A stretch of DNA of 64,000 bases, taken from the NCBI RefSeq assembly GCF_000332515.2, contig NZ_AOGZ02000014.1:1814001-1878000 (forward strand), given 5' to 3'. Positions 45,757-55,252 of the stretch are shown in pieces. Each line of letters begins with the position of its first letter. Position 1 is the first letter of the stretch. A program made the position numbers and the translations under genes. The notes beneath the pieces were generated by a model. That model saw only the letters and a program-made list of their open reading frames with translations, was not told the origin of the DNA and did not search any database. This DNA is from Leptospira wolbachii serovar Codice str. CDC. GTDB lineage: Bacteria; Spirochaetota; Leptospiria; Leptospirales; Leptospiraceae.

Positions 45757-47949
45757 ATGGATACCTATAAAATACAAAGAAAAATAATAGAATTTCTGGA
45801 TCAACGGTCTGGAAAGGACATCACAAGACAAGAGATCAAAAAAAAATTTACCGAATCAAGTGAATTCAAACGACCCGACCCAAAAACAAAAAAGGTAAAA
45901 TCTTTTAAACGGAAAGAAAAGGTTCCTAGAAAAGAAATCGAATTTCTTATCGACCAACTCATCGATCTGCTCCAGACAGAAGGATTATTAATACCCAACA
46001 AAAAGTATTTAACTGTTGCCAATCCTTTTCGCCTAACAGGAAGAATTTCTATTTCAAGAAGAGGTGATGGTTTTATTACCTTACCTACTAAGAATGATAT
46101 TTTTGTTCCCGGCCCAATGACTAATTCAGCCATCACAGGCGACAAAGTAGAAGTCATTCCGTTAGGTGTCGGAAAGAAAAATAAACTTGAAGCAGAAGTG
46201 ACGAATATTGTTAAACGAGGCCGAGTTCTCTATAGAATGCGTGTCAGAGAAAAAACGAATAAATTCATATTTGGAAACTTTCTAGATATGTTGGGAGATA
46301 ACAAAGAAGGTGTTCTTCATGTTAAATCTATTTTAAAGGATACTTTTGATTCCATTAACGTAAATGATATTCTCATTGTAAAATTTAAAGAAGGCGCTCC
46401 TCCCCAAGAGAACATGTATGATGTTAGTTTTATCCGTTTCGAATCTGATACGAAAGAAGATAGTGACTTACAACGGATTTTAATGAAATACAATTATGAT
46501 CCGGTTCATCCAGATTTTATACCTTTGGATTTTCCTGAGGAAGTGTCTGAAAAAACTGTTTCCGACTGGAACCAGAGAACCGACTTACGTGAACTATATG
46601 CCGTAACCATTGATGGCATTACTGCTAAAGACTTTGATGATGCAATCAGCTTTGTAGACGAAGGAAATAGACTTCGAATTTGGATTCACATTGCAGATGT
46701 TTCTTACTATGTAGAGAAAGATTCTCTATTAGATAAAGAAGCGTATGAAAGAGCTACGTCAGTTTATTTGGCTAATCGTGTAGTTCCCATGTTACCACCA
46801 ATCCTATCAGAAGATTTGTGTAGTTTGGTTGCCAACACGAATCGTCTTGCCTTTACAGTGGAAATGGAAGCTAGTAAAACTGGTGAAATCTACAATGCAA
46901 AATTTTATAAATCAGTAATCAAAGTCAAAACTCGTTATACTTACGAAATGGCTGAGGAAGAAATCAAAGCCAAAGATCCAAATAATTGGATGTATCAGGT
47001 TTCTCAATTTACGGAGGCTTTACGGAAACGTAGGATGGCCGCTGGTCGAATCGACTTAAATTTACGAGAGACCACCATTACTTGGAACGAACGAAAAGAA
47101 CCTATTGGGATTGAAAACCGCGAACGACTGACAAGTCATATTTTAATCGAAGAACTCATGTTGTCTGCGAACTTAAAAGTAGATGAGTTTTTACGAAAAA
47201 GAAAAGCACCGTCACTCCATCGAATTCATGAACCAATGGATGAGGAGAAATTAGAAACCTTAAATCATTTTCTCCAACTCAATGGCTACAACATCCAAAT
47301 TAAAGATACAAGTTATGCGGAAATTATGAAGGCTGTAAAAGAAATTGAAGACAATTCTGTTGGAAAAATTTTCAATTATTTGCTTTTAAGAAGTTTTATG
47401 CAGGCCTACTACGGAGCAGATCCACTGGGCCACTGGGGACTGGGATTTAAAGACTATTGTCACTTCACTTCACCAATTAGGCGTTATCCGGATTTGATTG
47501 TCCATAGAGTTTTACAGGCTACACTTCTAGAAACAGAGAGAACCTATTCTGAGAATGAGATTGCAGTGATGGGATTACATTGTTCTGAAGAAGAACGTAG
47601 AGCCGCTGATGCGGAGCGAGACATCGTCAAAATCAAATCCTTCCGGTATTTGGAATCTACTGGAATCAAAGAATTCAAAGGTTTTATTGTGGGTATCCGC
47701 CCTTCTCAAATTTTTGTAGAGCTAGATATTTCTAATTTGGAAGGAGTTTTAGATAAATCAGAATTTACAGATGAGTTTGAAGTTGTTATCAAAAATGACT
47801 TTTCCTTCTATTCTAAAAAATATTCCAAGATATTCTTTATCGGCGATCCAGTTTCGGTCAGTCTCGATCGAATTGATTTTGAAGAGATCAAAGTCTATTT
47901 GAAATTAAAAGACTTCAAAAAAGACGACACTCCTCCCAAGAAAAAGTAA
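45757..47949 (+). CDS. rnr: Ribonuclease R
   Basis: 730 residues, a 3'-5' exoribonuclease that degrades structured RNA. The N-terminal helix-turn-helix-like region (1-75), cold-shock domains (about 85-240) and RNB domain follow in order; catalytic Asp residues lie in ITAKDFDDAISFVDE, with HIADVSYYV and the diagnostic HFTSPIRRYPDLIVHR. The S1 domain is near 635-720 (FKGFIVGIRPSQIFVEL). The basic C-terminal tail is short. Confidence 0.94.
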   Translation: MDTYKIQRKIIEFLDQRSGKDITRQEIKKKFTESSEFKRPDPKTKKVKSFKRKEKVPRKEIEFLIDQLIDLLQTEGLLIPNKKYLTVANPFRLTGRISISRRGDGFITLPTKNDIFVPGPMTNSAITGDKVEVIPLGVGKKNKLEAEVTNIVKRGRVLYRMRVREKTNKFIFGNFLDMLGDNKEGVLHVKSILKDTFDSINVNDILIVKFKEGAPPQENMYDVSFIRFESDTKEDSDLQRILMKYNYDPVHPDFIPLDFPEEVSEKTVSDWNQRTDLRELYAVTIDGITAKDFDDAISFVDEGNRLRIWIHIADVSYYVEKDSLLDKEAYERATSVYLANRVVPMLPPILSEDLCSLVANTNRLAFTVEMEASKTGEIYNAKFYKSVIKVKTRYTYEMAEEEIKAKDPNNWMYQVSQFTEALRKRRMAAGRIDLNLRETTITWNERKEPIGIENRERLTSHILIEELMLSANLKVDEFLRKRKAPSLHRIHEPMDEEKLETLNHFLQLNGYNIQIKDTSYAEIMKAVKEIEDNSVGKIFNYLLLRSFMQAYYGADPLGHWGLGFKDYCHFTSPIRRYPDLIVHRVLQATLLETERTYSENEIAVMGLHCSEEERRAADAERDIVKIKSFRYLESTGIKEFKGFIVGIRPSQIFVELDISNLEGVLDKSEFTDEFEVVIKNDFSFYSKKYSKIFFIGDPVSVSLDRIDFEEIKVYLKLKDFKKDDTPPKKK

Positions 47950-47969
47950 AATCAATCTCCGGATCTATT

Positions 47970-49658
47970 TTATAAAGATAGATTCGGAATCTCTTTTCTT
48001 CTCCATACCTTTCTAAAAAACTTTTTCTGATTCACTTGGATCGAAAGAATCTTATTAATTATCTCTTCTTCACTGACATTGAATTTTTTCATAATCTCCC
48101 TATCGAATGATAGCTGTGAATGAGCAACCCATTTGATAAGAGATTGTTTGTTTCTTTCAGATTCTGGCAATAATTCATTCACTGCTCCAAAGAATTGTTC
48201 GTGGCTTAAAAAGAGACCATTCGAAATTTCTGGCATTGGAGCCGCACCATGATCGGCAGTGACCACCATAACAAAGTTATCTCCAAAGTTATCTTTTAGA
48301 AATTGGAAGATAGTTTGAATTTCTTTGTCAGTTGCCTTAAGCACCTGTTCGGCCTCTTTAGATTCCCAACCATACAAATGTCCGACCGCATCCGTTGCCT
48401 TTAAAGTCACATAGGCAAGATCTGTGATTCCATCTTTATCTTTTTTAGTGTTGAGAATCGTTTCTGAAACCGTATCGCGAAACAACGCCCCATCCATTTT
48501 TACCTGAAATTCGGAACCTTGGAAGTGGTGAATTTTTGCCATTAACTCGATTGCGTCTTTAGCTTCAAAGTGCGTAGAGATTTGGTTTTTGTTATCTAAA
48601 TAAAATTTATATAAATTGTATTTCTGCGCAGATTTTGGTGTGAGAAAAGCGTTCGCATACGATGACCAAGATAAATTTTTTATATCTTGCCAATACACAT
48701 AGTCGAAGTCGGAAGGAAGGGAATCCTTATTCTTTGTGGAGGGACTAAAAAGTTTTCCATGACCTGCCATACCCACGGAGGCTCTTGCCGCATAACATTG
48801 GCTAATGATTACCGGTTCATTATTTTTGAAAAGATCCCATTCATCGGAGAAACTAGGAACTGCTAACTCACTAAGATCCCAATCTTTATTTGCTCCCTGG
48901 TATACAGGCCTGTGAAGGACTTTTCCATCTGCATAAGAATAGATTTCGTTTGAGAATATCTTTGAATCTTTAGGAAAGGCACCTGTTCCAATCGCCATGT
49001 GTCCAACGGCCGTATGGGATTCCAAGTGACCTACTTTTGCTTTTTTGAAATAGGCAGAATTGTTTTTTAAACCTTCTAAAAATGGATAAGAACCTTTGTG
49101 TGCTTTGTAAAGTTGTCTTCCACCTTGATCCACAACAACAGTGACGATGATCTCTGGTTTTACATTTTGATTTTGGAATATTTTATCTAAATAGGAAGTG
49201 TCTAGTGTATTGGTAAATTTGAAATCGAGAATCCTTCCATATATAGAAGGGATATGTTGTTGGTTGATAGGATCAGAATACTGGCCGTTTCGAATCCATT
49301 TAGGGCCATAGATCCAAATGGGAATTTCTGTATCATAAAAGTATTGTGTATAATGAGAGGTGTAGTTTACTTCTTTCGAAAAATTTTCTTCCTCTGCATC
49401 CAATTGCCATTGGGTCTTTAATTCTTCCCAAGACAGATCGTGATCCTCTAAAATATTTTTAATCTCTTCCTTAGAATAATGAGAAAGAGTGATTGCATCC
49501 CTTGCCTCTCTATCAAATATATTGAATGGATAGGGAGCCAATATTAAATCTGTATCATTCTGCATTGATAGAAAGGCAGCGCGTTTATAATCCTCTTCCC
49601 AACCACAGCCGAATAGAATAAAAAGCAAACCAATGATCAATCCATACATTCGATTCAT
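47970..49658 (-). CDS. Lipoprotein of alkaline-phosphatase superfamily (type I phosphodiesterase-like)
   Basis: The leader MNRMYGLIIGLLFILFGCG has lipobox FGC. The catalytic fold is visible as VTVVVDQGGRQLYKAH (metal strand), ESHTAVGHMAIGTGAFPKDS (nucleophile Thr/Ser region), TLKATDAVGHLYGWES and MVVTADHGAAPMPEIS (metal ligands). Family members are nucleotide pyrophosphatases, phosphonoacetate hydrolases or phosphotransferases. The 562-residue enzyme is probably periplasmic and membrane-anchored. Its signal codons overlap those of the divergent CapA-like gene over 26 bases. Confidence 0.85.
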   Translation of the reverse strand: MNRMYGLIIGLLFILFGCGWEEDYKRAAFLSMQNDTDLILAPYPFNIFDREARDAITLSHYSKEEIKNILEDHDLSWEELKTQWQLDAEEENFSKEVNYTSHYTQYFYDTEIPIWIYGPKWIRNGQYSDPINQQHIPSIYGRILDFKFTNTLDTSYLDKIFQNQNVKPEIIVTVVVDQGGRQLYKAHKGSYPFLEGLKNNSAYFKKAKVGHLESHTAVGHMAIGTGAFPKDSKIFSNEIYSYADGKVLHRPVYQGANKDWDLSELAVPSFSDEWDLFKNNEPVIISQCYAARASVGMAGHGKLFSPSTKNKDSLPSDFDYVYWQDIKNLSWSSYANAFLTPKSAQKYNLYKFYLDNKNQISTHFEAKDAIELMAKIHHFQGSEFQVKMDGALFRDTVSETILNTKKDKDGITDLAYVTLKATDAVGHLYGWESKEAEQVLKATDKEIQTIFQFLKDNFGDNFVMVVTADHGAAPMPEISNGLFLSHEQFFGAVNELLPESERNKQSLIKWVAHSQLSFDREIMKKFNVSEEEIINKILSIQVNQKKFFRKVWRRKEIPNLSL

Positions 49659-50724
49659 ACTATTTTTGGTTTTCACTGTTTCCTGCCTATCTTGCTACAC
49701 GTTACCTGATGTTTACTTTTCGAGGCAAGTGCGAATTAAAGTAGTGGGCGATCTCATGTGTCACAACTCGCAAATCTCTACTTATTATAGACAGAAAACA
49801 AAAGACTATGATTCTACCGGTAGTTTCGAATTCGTTTCAAATCTATTACAAGATGCTGATCTCACTCTAGGAAATTTAGAGACTACGATTGCCTTTGACC
49901 CAAATGAATTCAGCGGTTATCCAAGATTTGGTTCCCCCATAGGTTTTTTAACAGGCATTCAAAATGCGGGTTTCGACATTCTTTCTACAGCGAACAACCA
50001 TTCTGCTGACAAAGGTCCTTTTGGAATCGATAACACAATAGATTCTGTTTTCAATAAAGGAATGATTCCCATTGGGACCTATAAAGGAAACTCAGATTAC
50101 TTGGAACGAAAAGATTTTTTTCAGGAAATCAATGGAATCAAGATTGCGATTTATAACTACTCTTATTCCACAAATGGAATTCCGGTAAAAAATGAAAGAA
50201 TCGTACGATTGTTAGATGAAAAAACAATTAAAGAAGACGTACGTATTGCCAAAGAAAATGGAATCCATTTTGTGATTCTTTGGTATCACTATGGAAAAGA
50301 ATACGAAGAGAAACCAGATAATTCACAAACAAAATGGGTTAACATTGGACTAGATACCGGTGCCGATATCATTATCGGAGGCCACCCCCATGTAGTCCAG
50401 AGAGTGGACCTGTTCCAAGAAGATAAAAACTTAGAAGACAGGTTGGTTGCCTATTCTCTCGGAAACTTTTTATCAGCACAAAATAGAGATGCAACAGATG
50501 GAGGAATCATCCTTTCGTTTCAAATAGAGATTGATTCACAACAACGGAAAAAAATCAAAAATGTGACAACAGATCCTGTTTGGGTATTCCCGCATGGTTA
50601 TAAAATCATACCCATTCAAAAATACAAACAGAATGAAGTTTCAATAAAGGTTCCAAAACAATCAGAAAAACGAATGTATGCGTATGAATCTCATCTTAAA
50701 AAAATTCCAGGATTGGTTTTTTAG
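49633..50724 (+). CDS. CapA-family lipoprotein (PGA synthesis-like metallophosphatase fold)
   Basis: 363 residues. The leader MINPYIRFILFLVFTVSCLSC has a lipobox (LSC). The mature part is a CapA/calcineurin-like fold: IKVVGDLMCHNSQIS, DADLTLGNLETTI, DILSTANNHSADKGPFGID, HFVILWYHYGKEYEEKP, IIIGGHPHVVQRVDL and AYSLGNFLSAQ. CapA of poly-gamma-glutamate capsules is one member; many homologues act elsewhere in the envelope. No cap genes adjoin it. Head-to-head with the phosphodiesterase lipoprotein. Confidence 0.87.
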   Translation: MINPYIRFILFLVFTVSCLSCYTLPDVYFSRQVRIKVVGDLMCHNSQISTYYRQKTKDYDSTGSFEFVSNLLQDADLTLGNLETTIAFDPNEFSGYPRFGSPIGFLTGIQNAGFDILSTANNHSADKGPFGIDNTIDSVFNKGMIPIGTYKGNSDYLERKDFFQEINGIKIAIYNYSYSTNGIPVKNERIVRLLDEKTIKEDVRIAKENGIHFVILWYHYGKEYEEKPDNSQTKWVNIGLDTGADIIIGGHPHVVQRVDLFQEDKNLEDRLVAYSLGNFLSAQNRDATDGGIILSFQIEIDSQQRKKIKNVTTDPVWVFPHGYKIIPIQKYKQNEVSIKVPKQSEKRMYAYESHLKKIPGLVF

Positions 50725-50776
50725 ATTAGATGATTCGATCTATGATACTTGCAGCTCAATTAATCCTATCTGATTC

Positions 50777-51406
50777 TTAAGTATTAGAAATTTCAGAAAA
50801 AATCAATTCGTAACCTTTTCCTTCACGGATTAAACCGATGGAGTCATCATTGATTTGGACAATTGTGGAAAGTTCTGTTTTTACAATCCCTCCATCGATA
50901 ATACCCTCAACCTGGTTTCCATAAATGGTTTCTAGATCATCAATATCGATAATAAACTCATCATCGCAAAATGCTGATGTGGATGTTAAGGGTGAATCAT
51001 GGATTTTTAAAAGTTCAGAAAGATAAATGTGGTCAGGAATTCGAATTCCAATTTGTCGATCTCTATGGTGGGCCACCGATGGTTTCGGTAAGTTTTTATT
51101 GGCTTTTAAAACAAAAGTAAAAGGACCAGGAGTGACTCTTTTCATTAACCTATATGCTGAGTTGGGAAGGTATTCAATAAAATTAGAAGCCATCGAGATA
51201 TCTTTACACATTAAGGAAAGAGGTTTGTCTTTGGATAATTTACGAATTGTGTATATTTTCTCTACTCCCAACTTCGAGTGTGCATCAGCTACTATAGCGT
51301 ACACTGTGTCCGTTGGGAAGATATAGACTGCTCCATCCTTTAATCTTTCCGAAATCTGTTTTAGTTTTCGAACTTCTGGATTTTCTGGATGAAGGTATAA
51401 AATCAT
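50777..51406 (-). CDS. YciO-like Sua5/YrdC-family protein
   Basis: 209 residues from ATG 51406. It has AVYIFPTDTVYAIVADA, KIYTIRKLSKDKPLSLMCKD, NSAYRLMKRVTPGPFTFVLKA and IGIRIPDHIYLSELL. The KPLSLMCKD and YRLMKR sections match YciO more than TsaC, which uses the fold to make threonylcarbamoyl-AMP; activity is therefore uncertain. It starts 15 bases after the SDR stop on the same strand. Confidence 0.82.
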   Translation of the reverse strand: MILYLHPENPEVRKLKQISERLKDGAVYIFPTDTVYAIVADAHSKLGVEKIYTIRKLSKDKPLSLMCKDISMASNFIEYLPNSAYRLMKRVTPGPFTFVLKANKNLPKPSVAHHRDRQIGIRIPDHIYLSELLKIHDSPLTSTSAFCDDEFIIDIDDLETIYGNQVEGIIDGGIVKTELSTIVQINDDSIGLIREGKGYELIFSEISNT

Positions 51407-51420
51407 AATTTCAATTGCTG

Positions 51421-52158
51421 CTACTGTGCAGTCAGTCCCCCATCCAAAACAATGCATTGGCCCGTCATGTAAGAAGAAGAATCGGATGCCAAATAAATTG
51501 CAGCTCCTAAAATTTCTTCTGGTTTTCCCAATCGACCCATAGGAATTCCAGCAAGCACTTGTTTCATGATAAATTCTTTATCTTTAATCATATCGGTCAT
51601 CTCGGTATCAATGAGTCCTGGGCAAATTACATTCACTCGGTAGCCATTATTACACCATTCGATAGCCAACGCTTTGGAAAGTGTTATGACGGCTCCTTTT
51701 GTTCCCGAATATACGGAAGCAAGTTTACTTCCGACCATACCCAAAACTGAAGCCACATTGATGATGTTCCCACCTTCTTTTTTGTGGTGTTTGTAATATG
51801 CCTGACAATTGCGAAAGACACCGACATAGTTTGTTTGGACAATATTTTGTAGTTCTTCTTCTTTGAATCCAGAAGCAGGAGTGTTGGTTGCAATCCCTGC
51901 ATTGTTGATGAGTGTATCAAGCCTTCCGTGTTTCGTTTTGATTTGGCCAATCACTTCAAAGGCAGCGCCTTCATTACGAACATCCAGCACTACTCCATTG
52001 ATCCCTTCTTTGGACATCCATTCAATAGATTCTGGCCGAGATCCTGCACCATATACAATAGCGCCCGCATCACGAAAACCTAGTGCCATTGTCTTTCCAA
52101 TGCCACGGCTGGCACCAGTGATTAAAATTGTTTTTCCTTTTACATCAAACAAACTCAT
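51421..52158 (-). CDS. Short-chain dehydrogenase/reductase
   Basis: 245 residues: ITGASRGIGKTMALGF, LDTLINNAGIATNTP, INVASVLGM with the catalytic Ser, YSGTKGAVITLSKALA (YxxxK), and SYMTGQCIVLDGG. FabG-like or sugar/gluconate-type substrate cannot be chosen. Its start overlaps the upstream small lipoprotein stop by 4 bases (ATGA). Confidence 0.85.
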   Translation of the reverse strand: MSLFDVKGKTILITGASRGIGKTMALGFRDAGAIVYGAGSRPESIEWMSKEGINGVVLDVRNEGAAFEVIGQIKTKHGRLDTLINNAGIATNTPASGFKEEELQNIVQTNYVGVFRNCQAYYKHHKKEGGNIINVASVLGMVGSKLASVYSGTKGAVITLSKALAIEWCNNGYRVNVICPGLIDTEMTDMIKDKEFIMKQVLAGIPMGRLGKPEEILGAAIYLASDSSSYMTGQCIVLDGGLTAQ

Positions 52159-52397
52159 TTTACCTCATGATTGGAAGGATAACAATCGCTAGCTTGAGGT
52201 TTTGTGTCTTCCATAAGTTTTTTATAATCTAAAGTATTATCGTCCCGAACTAAATCTCTTCTTATGTAGTGGGTTCCTTTATCGTAATAATCCGCAATGG
52301 GATTACAATCTTGAATGTCTTCCGAATCACCTCGTTTACATCCAAAAACTAAAACGAATGCCCATAAAAAAATAGCCAAAAGTCGAGGACTCATCAT
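52155..52397 (-). CDS. Small lipoprotein, unknown function
   Basis: 80 residues from ATG 52397 (a second ATG follows at once): MMSPRLLAIFLWAFVLVFGC, lipobox FGC, then a short mature domain with two more cysteines (DIQDCNPIADYYDKG and ASDCYPSNHEV). Translationally coupled to the SDR gene. A TTG start slightly upstream is also in frame. Divergent from maf. Confidence 0.7.
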   Translation of the reverse strand: MMSPRLLAIFLWAFVLVFGCKRGDSEDIQDCNPIADYYDKGTHYIRRDLVRDDNTLDYKKLMEDTKPQASDCYPSNHEVK

Positions 52398-52436
52398 AAT
52401 GAAATGAAACAATAACCCTTAAGGAATAGCAAGAAT

Positions 52437-53015
52437 TTGTTTATACTCAAATCGGCATCACCCAGACGAATTCAAATCCTAAAGGATCTTGGATTCCAAT
52501 TTTTGGTGGAACCAGCAAACATTGATGAGACCCAAAACTCAGGAGAACTCCCTTTAGTTTATTTAGAACGAATGGTTCACTCTAAACTGGGAAATTTGAG
52601 AGATAAAAATACCTTATATTTAGCTGCTGATACCATTGTGGTCTTTCAGAATGAAATTTTACACAAACCAATCGATTTGGAAGATTCCATTCGCATTCTA
52701 AAAATTCTTTCAGGGAACAAACATTCTGTTTTTTCAGGAGCTGCTCTTGGAACGAATTTTGGCACTGATTTCTTTTATGAAGAAACCACTATCGAATTCA
52801 AAAATTGGAAGGAAGAGGAAATCAGAGACTATATTCTGCGATGCAAACCTTTTGATAAGGCAGGTTCTTACGGAATCCAAGATGAAGATGGGCCGGTGTT
52901 TTCTAAAGAAGGCTCGTATACGAATGTTATGGGATTCCCACTCCGAAGTTTTTTTTCGCATTCTTCGGTGTGGTTGCCTTTCTGGGAAGGGTCTTTAGGC
53001 GTAGAGATTGACTAA
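52437..53015 (+). CDS. maf: Maf-family nucleotide pyrophosphatase
   Basis: 192 residues. TTG 52437 is the start, with AAGGAA about 10 bases upstream: LKSASPRRIQILKDLGF is the family N-terminus. Further motifs are LYLAADTIVVFQNEILHKP (catalytic Asp) and FDKAGSYGIQDEDGPV. Maf proteins hydrolyse non-canonical or canonical NTPs for nucleotide hygiene and have been linked to septation. Its end overlaps the convergent small gene by 21 bases. Confidence 0.9.
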   Translation: MFILKSASPRRIQILKDLGFQFLVEPANIDETQNSGELPLVYLERMVHSKLGNLRDKNTLYLAADTIVVFQNEILHKPIDLEDSIRILKILSGNKHSVFSGAALGTNFGTDFFYEETTIEFKNWKEEEIRDYILRCKPFDKAGSYGIQDEDGPVFSKEGSYTNVMGFPLRSFFSHSSVWLPFWEGSLGVEID

Positions 53016-53225
53016 ATTTCCAGGTTTATAAGATGCTTTTGCATCCGGGGTAGATTGGATTTCCGCCGCTTTTTTTTCTGTTTCACCAGAAACATATTTA
53101 GGTTGGTAGGCCCGCGACTGAATCGCTTCTACTTGTTCGACTGCTTGGGTATTGTATGTGGGGGACACATACATATACGGTTCGCCCAGTCCTGAAACTC
53201 TTGCCACATTACTTGAGATTTCCAT
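52995..53225 (-). CDS. Small hydrophilic protein, unknown function
   Basis: 76 residues without signal or membrane helix: EPYMYVSPTYNTQAVEQVEAIQ and a Lys-rich middle, ending KASYKPGNLVNLYA. Its position, filling the gap between maf and holA with its own ATG, and a plausible composition support a real gene. No family recognised. Confidence 0.55.
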   Translation of the reverse strand: MEISSNVARVSGLGEPYMYVSPTYNTQAVEQVEAIQSRAYQPKYVSGETEKKAAEIQSTPDAKASYKPGNLVNLYA

Positions 53226-53276
53226 AGTATGAATATCGCCCTGATCCTAACGAAAGATTAGACCGGTTTACAGAAA

Positions 53277-54386
53277 ATGGAAACAAAAAAATCGCAAGCA
53301 AGGGAATTTACCTCTCTTTTCCAACTCTTCAAAACCCAAACTTCGAACTTACCCCAGTTTTTTGCTTACTCGGGGGAAGACTCCTATGAATTTGAACTCA
53401 TCATTGATCATTACAAGGAAACGCTTTCCAAATCCGCAGGAACTTACGAAATCATTTTGATTGTTTCTGAATCCGGCGAACAGGCAAAACTCTTTGCAGA
53501 ACTATTCACGCCTGATATGTTTTATCCGCGCAAACTGATCATAGTCAAACAAGCAACGGCACTTTTTAAACCTATTCTTGATACAAAGTCCGCACAGGAA
53601 TGGAAAGACTTTGCATCTGGATTTCGAAAAAACATTACTTCAGTATCTGATGAAATTTTTCTATTAGTTCACTACGATAGTAAAGATATCCCACAAAGTT
53701 TGATTCAACTTTTTCAAAGTACACTGAACTATTACAAAACAAAATTTTTATACCCAAGTGATTATCCAAAAGTATTCAAAGATGTTTGTGATCAGGAACA
53801 AGTGCATTTTGAATCCAATGCATCCGATGAATTCATACATAGAGTTCCTGCAAATGTCGGTGCCTATTTAAAGAGTGTTAAAAAATTAAAACAATATTTA
53901 CATCGTTCTAAATTTACAATTGAAGATATAAATGCAGTTCTATTTAGCCAAAACGAACTCAATACAAACATACTTGTTGAGTCTTTAATTCAAAAGCGAA
54001 AAGTAGATTTTTTCAAAGAGTTTACTAAATTTAGCGATCAAAACTCAGAGATACTTAGTTTTCTCACAAGACTCACTTACAAATTGGATGAAATTCGTAA
54101 AATCAAAGTCATTCGATCTAGACATAACGGCGAAGTTCCAATTCCACTTATGGATGAACTTTTAAAAACAGGAAGTTATTCGGATGCTAGAAAAAACTTT
54201 GTAAGACGCCAATTGGTATCCGATTCCGCAATATTTACAGATAAAATTTTAGATCAATTTTATGACCAAGTGATCGAGATGAATATTAAATTCAAATCAG
54301 GTCTTCGGGACGAAGAAGGGAAAAACTATTTTTTACAAAAAATAATGCATTTGTTTTCTTTACTTCAAGAAAGATCTTCTAATTGA
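53277..54386 (+). CDS. holA: DNA polymerase III subunit delta
   Basis: 369 residues, the clamp-loader wrench subunit. The AAA+ N-terminal region (FAYSGEDSYEFELIIDHYK, AELFTPDMFYPRKLIIVKQA) and the middle and C-terminal helices (GAYLKSVKKLKQYLHRSKFTIEDINAVL, LTRLTYKLDEIRKIKVIR) match HolA in order. There is no Walker motif, as is normal for delta. The end overlaps the convergent AAA/Fis gene by 22 bases. Confidence 0.88.
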   Translation: METKKSQAREFTSLFQLFKTQTSNLPQFFAYSGEDSYEFELIIDHYKETLSKSAGTYEIILIVSESGEQAKLFAELFTPDMFYPRKLIIVKQATALFKPILDTKSAQEWKDFASGFRKNITSVSDEIFLLVHYDSKDIPQSLIQLFQSTLNYYKTKFLYPSDYPKVFKDVCDQEQVHFESNASDEFIHRVPANVGAYLKSVKKLKQYLHRSKFTIEDINAVLFSQNELNTNILVESLIQKRKVDFFKEFTKFSDQNSEILSFLTRLTYKLDEIRKIKVIRSRHNGEVPIPLMDELLKTGSYSDARKNFVRRQLVSDSAIFTDKILDQFYDQVIEMNIKFKSGLRDEEGKNYFLQKIMHLFSLLQERSSN

Positions 54387-55252
54387 TATTCATGAAGTTT
54401 ACGATATAAATTTCTTTCTGAAATTCCAAGTAACTTAGCTGCTTTTTCTCTATTTCCTTTTGTATAAATCAAATTGGCTTTTATGATTTCTTTTTCATAA
54501 ACTTCTAAACTAATTCCTGGTTTTACTTCTAATTCAGATAATTGGTTCTCAAAAAAATGAGAAGGAATCTGTTTCCAATGTATTTGTTTTCCAGAAGAGA
54601 AACCTACCAGTGCAAAGATCATATCCTTAAGTTCGGAAAGATTTGAGGTGAAAGTTTTGTTTTTAAAAAATATAAAAAATTCTTCTTCTATACCTGTGAT
54701 CTTTTTATTTAACTCAATATTCGCTTCTTCTAAAAATTGAGAAACAAACTGCGGTAATTCGGATAATCTTTTCTTGAGATTTGGAATTTCAAAACGAAAG
54801 GATTTTAGTTGGTCATAAAAATCAGAATACACATTCTTTTGATTTAGAATTTCAAGCTCATCAGAATGAATTTCCCAATATAAAAAAACTTTCGATTTTT
54901 CTTCATATTTTTCCGATTTCCACCACTGCTGTAATTGAAGAACATCTTCCGGTTTTGCCTTAGTGATCCGATCAATGCAAATTGTGATTATTTGTTTAGA
55001 AGATTTAATTTTCTCTAGGGAATCTGCGAAAGAAAATGGATATTGAAAATCCAAGCTTACAATAGAATTTTCTGTTATGTTCCTTTGTTCCAAGCTTTTG
55101 CGAATCCAAAAACTTTTACCAACTCCTCTTTCTCCGATGATTAACATTGGTAAATTTGAGTTAGTTGTTTCGATCCATTGGTTACGAATCTTTTGTATAT
55201 CCGATCCGCCACAAATCCATTCTGTATTGGATTTATTTCTTTTTGATGACAC
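54365..55252 (-). CDS. Divergent AAA protein with C-terminal Fis-type DNA-binding helix
   Basis: 295 residues. LIIGERGVGKSFWIRKSL is a Walker A (about 38-55), IITICIDRITKAKPEDV a Walker-B-like segment without the second acidic residue, and the end GNREKAAKLLGISERNLYRKLHEYQL is a Fis helix-turn-helix. This layout matches sigma-54 activators, but no GAFTGA loop or receiver is present, so it may be a regulator that no longer remodels sigma-54. Its start overlaps the upstream gene's end by 20 bases, so the two are coupled. Confidence 0.75.
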   Translation of the reverse strand: MSSKRNKSNTEWICGGSDIQKIRNQWIETTNSNLPMLIIGERGVGKSFWIRKSLEQRNITENSIVSLDFQYPFSFADSLEKIKSSKQIITICIDRITKAKPEDVLQLQQWWKSEKYEEKSKVFLYWEIHSDELEILNQKNVYSDFYDQLKSFRFEIPNLKKRLSELPQFVSQFLEEANIELNKKITGIEEEFFIFFKNKTFTSNLSELKDMIFALVGFSSGKQIHWKQIPSHFFENQLSELEVKPGISLEVYEKEIIKANLIYTKGNREKAAKLLGISERNLYRKLHEYQLEDLS

